A stretch of DNA of 26,547 bases from a virus, in IMG/VR virus record IMGVR_UViG_3300028835_000846, positions 1 to 26,547 of that record. One strand, written 5' to 3'. A program made the position numbers and the translations under genes. The stretch's first letter is position 1. Every line of letters begins with the position of its first letter. Under the pieces are notes generated by a model, which saw nothing but the letters and a program-made list of their open reading frames with translations, ran no database searches and was not told where the DNA came from. Below, one piece after another: positions 22,611 to 26,547 of the stretch.

Positions 22611-23335
22611 CCCTTCTCCTTCGGCCACTCCTGCCACGACTCGGGCCAGTGAAGATTGTCCTTGAGGAACACCGGAACGCCTGCTCTATCAGCATCATCG
22701 ATTATCTCCTGCACCCATTTAGGTTTTGGGGGCTTTGCCCCGGGCCCGGTCTGTCCCCCGATGATGAGCCAGTTAAGAAAGCCAATAATATGTTTGACTG
22801 GGACTCTTTCCAGAAGTGGCTCATAGGAAGCAAACTTTACTGATGCCTCTACTTGAGCCATAGGAGTAATAGTATCTATCAACTGTTCCACACTCGTTAT
22901 GCTTACTCCGACCCAAGCGTTATCAGGCCACGGGTTCCACTTCGGCAGGTTCCAGGGGCACTTCGTCAAGAACACAAAGGTGTGCCGGGGGCAAGCCCTT
23001 GCTTGATTCAATATCAAAAGTCTAACTCTATCCATCGTTTCAACTAGATTTGCAGATTCAGGGAATGAAGCCCAAGGCCAACCCCCAAAGAGGTCCCCCA
23101 TAAAGGAAACCCCTATTATAGCTGGCTTCTTATGCTTCATTGGCTCCAGAAAACGCTCAGGGTAAAATGTAGGCTCAAAGCCATTGGGGTAATTCTTCTT
23201 AAAGCGTATCGTTTGGGTCATTGCCCAGCACCTAAAGTCTTTGCCCCCTCCCCCGCATATGCCCAGTCGCCAGTTGTTGCAACCGGTATAGGGGTTCCAA
23301 GTTAAATCAAGGTAGTCAATCTTTGTCGGGTTCAT
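22607..23335 (-). CDS. Phage Gp37/Gp68 family (DUF5131) protein, 242 aa
   Basis: Start ATG 23335 has SD AAGGAGAAGGG and an ATGA overlap, better than the start 17 codons upstream. Family landmarks appear in order: LDLTWNPYTGCNNW, a Cys-rich segment ending CWAM, IIGVSFMGDLFG, FVFLTKCPWNL, NAWVGVSITSVEQL, KFASYEPLLERV, and LIIGGQTGPGAK followed by AGVPVFLKDNL. The family is found in phages and mobile elements, sometimes next to a three-Cys partner (TcmP), and resembles a TIM-barrel radical-SAM protein, though the activity is not established. The Cys cluster is unusual: spacing is C-x7-C-x8-C with a GGGGKDFR insert instead of the common C-x6-C-x2-C. Confidence 0.84.
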   Translation of the reverse strand: MNPTKIDYLDLTWNPYTGCNNWRLGICGGGGKDFRCWAMTQTIRFKKNYPNGFEPTFYPERFLEPMKHKKPAIIGVSFMGDLFGGWPWASFPESANLVETMDRVRLLILNQARACPRHTFVFLTKCPWNLPKWNPWPDNAWVGVSITSVEQLIDTITPMAQVEASVKFASYEPLLERVPVKHIIGFLNWLIIGGQTGPGAKPPKPKWVQEIIDDADRAGVPVFLKDNLHWPESWQEWPKEKG

Positions 23336-23529
23336 CCCTTCTCCTTCTCTTGATAAAATTCGAGTATCTCCTCTATCCACATACAAGGGTATCCATTATC
23401 ATAAATTGCATCTCCACAAGAACCACATCCTTCATCATCAACTTGACAGATGTGGCTACCCTCTGTTTTAAGTTCACACCTAACCCTCTTTATTTTGCCC
23501 ATACTTGGTTTATAATCTCCAGGTTTCAT
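23332..23529 (-). CDS. Small Cys-rich protein, 65 aa
   Basis: From ATG 23529 (SD GGAGGAGAAGGA, ATGA overlap with the previous stop), the product begins MKPGDYKPSMGKIKRVRCEL and contains HICQVDDEGCGSCGDAIYDN and YPCMWIEEILEFY. Five cysteines, including CGSC, could bind a metal, but the order is not a classic ribbon. It ends QEKEKG-stop, whose codons form the SD for the Gp37/Gp68 gene. Because the two genes are tightly coupled, this could be a small Cys partner for the Gp37/Gp68 protein, by analogy with known three-Cys partner systems. That is an inference. Confidence 0.68.
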   Translation of the reverse strand: MKPGDYKPSMGKIKRVRCELKTEGSHICQVDDEGCGSCGDAIYDNGYPCMWIEEILEFYQEKEKG

Positions 23530-23921
23530 TCCTTCTCCTCCATCACCGCAAGCCAAGCTGCCTTGCAACCTGCCTCACAAAATCCTTGCATCCCATCTGA
23601 CCATTCTGCTCTACAGCGATGAACCTTAGCTGAGAAATGGTAGTGAAAGCCAACAAACGAGAAGTAGGCATCAACCCAAGGCTCAACTATCAATGCCCAC
23701 TGATATTGCCGCCCATAACTCCTCATCTTCTCCACCACCTGCCAGAAGGCAACGATGTCGGTGGTGGGAGACCAGAAAAAGCCATAAGCCATCAACTTAT
23801 CCCCATCATAATAGCCAATAGCTTCTTTGCGTTGCCACCCCATCACCTTCTCGGCTATGGCAATAGTCTTCTCCTCTGTGGTCATACTATCCCATAGTGC
23901 TAGGGCTTGTTCTCTATTCAT
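23526..23921 (-). CDS. Second phage ABA-sandwich-type protein, 131 aa
   Basis: It starts MNREQALALWDSMTTEEKTI and has the segment WSPTTDIVAFWQVVEKMRSY, then YQWALIVEPW and a C-terminal part with CRAEWSDGMQGFCEAGCKAA. The central W-[SP]-TTDIxAxWxVVEK pattern is typical of the ABA-sandwich family of small phage genes. A more canonical relative lies at 17430-17792. The C-terminal Cys residues add a possible metal site. The function is unknown. SD GAGGT is 9 nt before ATG 23921, inside the end of the upstream gene. Confidence 0.76.
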   Translation of the reverse strand: MNREQALALWDSMTTEEKTIAIAEKVMGWQRKEAIGYYDGDKLMAYGFFWSPTTDIVAFWQVVEKMRSYGRQYQWALIVEPWVDAYFSFVGFHYHFSAKVHRCRAEWSDGMQGFCEAGCKAAWLAVMEEKE

Positions 23922-23923
23922 CG

Positions 23924-24157
23924 CTAATATACCTCGATTCCAAGACCTGCCAAGAGCTTCCTGATGGCTTCTGCCTCTGGCAAACCCTCTAATTTGACAC
24001 CTTGACTCACTGAACTTAGGTCAATACCTACAGCTCTACCGTATAGATCGCGGTCAATAAGACGGTTATCGTCAAGTTCCTCTGTGTAACCTATCGGCTC
24101 ATCAAGCAATTGAATATAGATAGCATCGGTTATTGGGTCAGTCGCTATACGTAGCAT
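23924..24157 (-). CDS. DUF2283-family protein, 77 aa
   Basis: The protein fits the DUF2283 pattern closely: an opening strand with ATDPITDAIYIQLLDEP (compare Y-D-x-x-x-D-A-L-Y-I-x-L), a middle TEELDDNRLIDRDLYGRAVG, and IDLSSVSQGVKLEGLP. The family is a small beta-rich protein common in phages and bacteria, and its biochemical role is unknown. A Leu-rich C-terminal helix (AIRKLLAGLGIEVY) extends beyond the core. SD GGAGGGGTGAT precedes ATG 24157, and the upstream stop is just before it, so the two genes are coupled. Confidence 0.83.
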   Translation of the reverse strand: MLRIATDPITDAIYIQLLDEPIGYTEELDDNRLIDRDLYGRAVGIDLSSVSQGVKLEGLPEAEAIRKLLAGLGIEVY

Positions 24158-24158
24158 A

Positions 24159-24380
24159 TCACCCCTCCATTCCTAGTGCTTTCTTGAGAGCTTGCCAATC
24201 TTCACTGCCAATAAGTAAACACTTTGAGTCAACCATTATAGAATCCTCAACCACATCATGGCTCTTCAGCCACTCTACCAGCTTCCTTTGGGCACAAGCT
24301 GGACATCGGGGCAGACATCCAATCTTCCCAGATAGACCTTGAACAGTAGTGTGCCTTTCTATCACATCTTTAAGTTTCAT
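24159..24380 (-). CDS. Small Cys-containing phage protein, 73 aa
   Basis: It starts MKLKDVIERHTTVQGLSGKI and has GCLPRCPACAQRKLVEWLKS with three cysteines in a C-x3-C-x2-C pattern, then DSIMVDSKCLLIGSEDWQAL. Four cysteines in all could coordinate one metal. It has no clear family. The start ATG overlaps the helicase-loader stop (ATGA), and the SD (GGAGGAGCAAG) is inside that gene. A role tied to replication is possible from position only. Confidence 0.7.
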   Translation of the reverse strand: MKLKDVIERHTTVQGLSGKIGCLPRCPACAQRKLVEWLKSHDVVEDSIMVDSKCLLIGSEDWQALKKALGMEG

Positions 24381-25048
24381 CTTGCTCCTCCTTTTCTTCG
24401 GTAGCTTGATGCTTTAAGCACAAAAACCTTGCCCTCCATAAGCCTGTCGGCAATCCTCGGTAAAAGCTGGTCCATCGCCAGGTTACTCGTAATTATCGTG
24501 GGCAGCCCGTTGACATACCTGTGATCAATTATCTCGTCTAGTTTAGCCCCGGCCCACTCTGTCGTCTTCTCCGCACCGAGGTCGTCAAGAACCAATAAGC
24601 TACAAATCTTCACGAAGTTAATCAGCACATTCGGGTCCTCAACCTGGACACTCTCGAGCCCGGATGCCTGCTTCTGCGTATAGGCATTGTGGGCAGCATA
24701 GCCCCAACGAAGCTCATCAAGAAACGCCTCCACCTGGCGATAGGCTACAGTGCCTCGCCCTGTCTCAAGCCAATCCCAGGCTGCCGCTAGTGTCAGGTGC
24801 GTCTTCCCTGTTCCAGGTACACCCAAAAGGGATAGAAAATGATGTTCAGTCTTGCCAGAAGCAAACACCTTCATATAGTCGAGCACCTTTGACAAGGCAG
24901 ATATAGGCTTCCAGGTAAAAAAGCGATGCGTCTCCCGGGTTCGCAGGGGCAACCCCGATATTTTGCTTCGAATGTCTAATGTCTCCTGGTCTACCGGAGA
25001 GTCGGGTATCCCTCGATAGACACCAGGTAGTTCAGTTTTCCACACCAT
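24377..25048 (-). CDS. DnaC/IstB-like helicase loader ATPase, 223 aa
   Basis: This is an AAA+ protein with Walker A GVPGTGKTH (residues 76-84), Walker B LLVLDDLGAEKTTEW (151-165, acidic pair D155-D156), sensor 1 TIITSNLAM (184-192) and a Box VII-type Arg region RIADRLMEGK (198-207). The LDDLGAEKxTEW signature is characteristic of DnaC-type loaders. It probably delivers the host replicative helicase to the phage origin. The upstream gene is an O-like initiator, so the pair corresponds to lambda O and P, although this protein is DnaC-type and not P-type. It overlaps that gene by 17 nt. The N-terminal ~65 residues have no zinc motif. Confidence 0.88.
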   Translation of the reverse strand: MVWKTELPGVYRGIPDSPVDQETLDIRSKISGLPLRTRETHRFFTWKPISALSKVLDYMKVFASGKTEHHFLSLLGVPGTGKTHLTLAAAWDWLETGRGTVAYRQVEAFLDELRWGYAAHNAYTQKQASGLESVQVEDPNVLINFVKICSLLVLDDLGAEKTTEWAGAKLDEIIDHRYVNGLPTIITSNLAMDQLLPRIADRLMEGKVFVLKASSYRRKGGAR

Positions 25049-25859
25049 CTTCGGCCCCCCTTAAAGAATTCTCAAGCTCTTCGGTCGATGGTAACCGCCT
25101 CCCAGCCAGCGCTCCCCGTGGCGGGGGCCTAGTGTTTTCACGCCTAAATCCATCTGCTCTTGTTATCCAATTAAGTAGTGCCAACTTTGGGTTTTTTAGC
25201 TTGCGCTTCTCCCAATAGAGCCAAAACTTTTCAAGTTCGACTTTGAAGTCTATATGAGGGAATCTCAACTGTAGTTCCTCTTTGTAATTCTCAAAGGTCT
25301 GGTCCCTACTACTTCTTGATAAAGAAGTAGTAGTTTTCTTTAATGGGGGGTGGGGAGGTACCCCGCCCCTCCCCACCCCCCATTCTTTAGGCGTATCTGA
25401 TTTTGTATCTACAGTGTTTACCTTTTCGGTAAACTGGAGTTTACCTTTTCGGTAAACTTTTATTCCCTCTTTTGTTTCCCCTTTCGGTAAGTTTTGTTTG
25501 TTTGAATTAAGGTTGAGACTTACCAATTCGGTAAGCCTCTGGTGAGTATACCCTGTGGCCCGGGAGACCCGCCATTGGTCGAAGTCCTTGTTGAACGAAT
25601 ACACATTATCGTCCCGGAAGATTACCTTTGCCTCAGTTAGCCAGTCCAGTTGCGTTTTGACATGCCCTTCGCCAACCCCAACGACCTCAAAGGCACGCTG
25701 GTAAGGGATAAGAGCCGTTTTCTTACCGCAGCCCCAGGATAGCCGGAGGATCAGGTCAAGTATTCTCCGTTGCCGTTCCGTGAAGTGGCTCACCATAAGC
25801 TGCTCGTTTATCTTATGGGCTACCCTGAGGTGGGCATCCGTGGGTTGAGGATTCGCCAT
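25032..25859 (-). CDS. Phage O-like replication initiator carrying origin iterons, 275 aa
   Basis: The N-terminal ~100 residues form a winged-helix domain of the phage replication O type: HLRVAHKINEQLMVSHFTER, then RRILDLILRLSWGCGKKTAL, IPYQRAFEVVGVGEGHVKTQ and NVYSFNKDFDQW. The linker (about 105-190) is Lys/Thr/Gly-rich, and its DNA carries four iterons and two hairpins. The C-terminal ~85 residues (FENYKEELQLRFPHIDFKVE, EKFWLYWEKRKLKNPKLALL) are a typical helicase-loader-contact region. It would bind iterons and recruit the loader encoded next. Part of the linker, GVGRGGVPPHPP, exists because the DNA there is a perfect palindrome. Start ATG 25859 has an AAGGGAT SD from the upstream gene end. 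Confidence 0.86.
   Translation of the reverse strand: MANPQPTDAHLRVAHKINEQLMVSHFTERQRRILDLILRLSWGCGKKTALIPYQRAFEVVGVGEGHVKTQLDWLTEAKVIFRDDNVYSFNKDFDQWRVSRATGYTHQRLTELVSLNLNSNKQNLPKGETKEGIKVYRKGKLQFTEKVNTVDTKSDTPKEWGVGRGGVPPHPPLKKTTTSLSRSSRDQTFENYKEELQLRFPHIDFKVELEKFWLYWEKRKLKNPKLALLNWITRADGFRRENTRPPPRGALAGRRLPSTEELENSLRGAEDGVEN
25306..25333. repeat. Perfect 12-bp hairpin with 4-nt loop inside the initiator gene
   Basis: CTACTACTTCTT (25306-25317) and AAGAAGTAGTAG (25322-25333) are perfect complements around GATA. On the plus strand the stem is followed by TTTTCTTT, so it could terminate antisense transcription. On the coding strand no U-run follows. It lies 8 bp from a larger hairpin next to the iterons. 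Confidence 0.72.
25342..25384. repeat. Perfect 17-bp GC-rich palindrome near the origin iterons
   Basis: The arms at 25342-25358 (AATGGGGGGTGGGGAGG) and 25368-25384 (CCTCCCCACCCCCCATT) are exactly complementary with a 9-nt loop. The strand with the G-runs could also form a quadruplex. It encodes residues ~159-173 of the initiator. A coding palindrome of this length and GC content must be selected or very recent. Confidence 0.78.
25416..25536. repeat. Candidate replication origin: four dyad iterons in the initiator gene
   Basis: Two identical 19-bp iterons GTTTACCTTTTCGGTAAAC lie at 25416-25434 and 25439-25457. Each is a 7-bp inverted repeat (GTTTACC/GGTAAAC) around 5 nt. Diverged copies lie at 25474-25492 (15 of 19 identical) and 25518-25536 (14 of 19, arms CTTACC/GGTAAG perfect). 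Number, length, dyad symmetry and position in the linker of an O-like gene all match the lambda origin. The intervening DNA (25458-25515) is T-rich and could unwind. No other copy was noticed in the window. Confidence 0.8.
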
Positions 25860-25862
25860 CTA

Positions 25863-26099
25863 CTATCCCTTCTTGCTTTTTTGTGCCTCTTTTAGAAATA
25901 GCTCCAGTTTTTCCAGGAAACAATCCCGGCAAAGCTCGGCATCGTATTTATCCCATAAGGTAACTTTCGCTGAAATATGGAGGAAGGGTAACTCCCAACT
26001 CTCTTGTCCCTTTTCAATGGGTAGGTATCCAAAAAGCCCCTCATTTGCGGGAGTACCTTCCTTAAATTCCCCGCAAGCATCACACTTGAATGCTTTCAT
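25863..26099 (-). CDS. Zinc-finger-like small protein, 78 aa
   Basis: It begins MKAFKCDACGEFKEGTPANE and has ELCRDCFLEKLELFLKEAQK near the end. The two CxxC pairs, about 50 residues apart, suit a zinc site at the base of a beta-sheet (LPFLHISAKVTLWDKYDAEL). The helical C-terminus KSKKG provides the SD of the initiator gene. Strong SD AAAGGAGGTG precedes ATG 26099. The family is not recognised. Location just upstream of the initiator suggests an early regulatory or replication accessory protein. Confidence 0.74.
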   Translation of the reverse strand: MKAFKCDACGEFKEGTPANEGLFGYLPIEKGQESWELPFLHISAKVTLWDKYDAELCRDCFLEKLELFLKEAQKSKKG

Positions 26100-26106
26100 T
26101 TTTCAC

Positions 26107-26139
26107 CTCCTTTCTGAAGCCCCTGCCCTGCGAGCTAGG
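26107..26139 (-). repeat. Copy A of a 33-bp leader repeat before the 78-aa gene
   Basis: This stretch matches 26327-26359 at 28 of 33 positions and all five differences are transitions. Both copies end in an AAGGAG ribosome-binding site just before a start codon, so the repeated unit is a 5' leader. Shared core: CCTAGC-CG-AGGGCAGG. Confidence 0.65.
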
Positions 26140-26156
26140 CTGGTATCCACCCACCT

Positions 26157-26318
26157 CTACTGTTTTGCGGCTTCCATATCCTCTTGTGTTAATGGGTCTG
26201 TGCTGATATAGATAGCCGCATAGAGCGGAGCAAGAGATTCTATTGTTGCCCCTAACCCCTTACACTCATCGGCTATTTTCTTCAGCTCCAGCTTTTGTTC
26301 TTTTCTCCACTTATACAC
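26157..26318 (-). CDS. Small hypothetical protein with GTG start, 53 aa
   Basis: GTG 26318 follows AAGGAGAG by about 8 nt, and an in-frame TAG lies upstream, so no earlier start is likely. The product begins MYKWRKEQKLELKKIADECK and has LGATIESLAPLYAAIYISTD, ending with LTQEDMEAAKQ. It is a helical, charged N-terminus followed by a hydrophobic helix, soluble overall. No family is recognised. It is the first visible gene of the replication operon from the right and is preceded by the second copy of the leader repeat. Confidence 0.68.
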   Translation of the reverse strand: MYKWRKEQKLELKKIADECKGLGATIESLAPLYAAIYISTDPLTQEDMEAAKQ

Positions 26319-26326
26319 TAGACTCT

Positions 26327-26359
26327 CTCCTTCCTGGAGCTCCTGCCCTACGGGCTAGG
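26327..26359 (-). repeat. Copy B of the 33-bp leader repeat before the 53-aa gene
   Basis: This pairs with copy A at 26107-26139. Here the unit contains a small hairpin (GCCC-GTA-GGGC) and the palindrome GGAGCTCC just before the ribosome-binding site. Related short CTAGCCC motifs occur at 26471-26480 and 26522-26532. Confidence 0.65.
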
Positions 26360-26472
26360 GATTTGCACCCTAGATGATGCTCTCGAATGGAAGCTAACCC
26401 ATAAGGGATTGTGTTTTACAGCAACTCATAGAGCAACCCCGTTCAGGCGTCTACCTCTTCCGCCACCCGCAG
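26348..26472 (-). other. tRNA-Leu-like sequence, interrupted or degenerate
   Basis: On the minus strand, CTGCGGG (26472-26466) could pair with CCCGTAG (26354-26348) as a 7-bp acceptor stem with one G-T pair. TG and GCGGAAGAGGTAGACGC follow, a close match to the D-arm of bacterial tRNA-Leu. A 5-bp T-stem (TAGGG/CCCTA) closes a loop TGCAAAT, which lacks the expected TTC. The middle is about 40 nt too long, and no normal anticodon stem can be drawn. There is no encoded CCA. The rest of 26340-26547 has no supported gene. Confidence 0.3.
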
Positions 26473-26547
26473 GGCTAGCGGGCATATTACATTCCCTCCT
26501 GGGCCGACTGCTCATCCAGGCTTCGGGCTAGCGCTCCTTGCTCCTCT

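Noticed and set aside
1-26547. CRISPR array, insertion sequence, integrase or rRNA
   Set aside because: I looked for regular spaced direct repeats, transposase or recombinase motifs and rRNA signatures and saw none. The iterons are dyads at uneven spacing, not a CRISPR array.

Overview
The window is a contiguous stretch of a tailed double-stranded DNA phage (Caudoviricetes) or closely related prophage, and every supported gene is on the minus strand. Purine-rich Shine-Dalgarno (SD) sequences before nearly every start, sigma70-type promoters and rho-independent hairpins point to a bacterial host. Nothing here fixes the host lineage. No integrase, lysis gene, tail tube, tail sheath, tape-measure protein or DNA polymerase is visible, so this is part of a larger genome. 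The left edge cuts a gene.

Read in transcription order (right to left), 26.5-20.0 kb is the replication and DNA-modification module: two small proteins, a phage O-like replication initiator, a DnaC/IstB-like helicase loader, several small accessory proteins (DUF2283, an ABA-sandwich-like protein, Cys-rich proteins), a Gp37/Gp68-family protein, a C5-cytosine methyltransferase, a VRR-NUC nuclease and an SPPY-type amino-methyltransferase. Nearly all are joined by ATGA or TAATG overlaps. Four dyad-symmetric iterons sit inside the linker of the initiator gene, as in the lambda origin, next to two perfect hairpins.

A consensus TTGACA-17-TATAAT promoter at about 19.9 kb, with a 10-bp inverted repeat centred on its -10 box, starts a short operon of five small genes. 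That operon ends at a terminator at about 18.85 kb. Immediately after it, a second promoter (TTGACG-18-TATAAT) fires almost exactly at the ATG of the small terminase gene, which suggests a leaderless late transcript.

The late module (18.8-0 kb) runs: small terminase, a run of small and zinc-ribbon genes, large terminase, portal, a 55-aa protein, a 1892-aa polyvalent or ejection-type protein, a DUF2292-like protein, a terminator, putative scaffold, major capsid protein, a capsid cement/decoration protein, and then beta-rich structural proteins, one with three roughly 200-aa internal repeats. A giant protein directly after the portal suggests a podovirus-like particle, but that is an inference.

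Seven genes of 30-58 aa were added by translating inter-ORF gaps by hand, and several start codons were moved to fit SD spacing and stop-start overlap.
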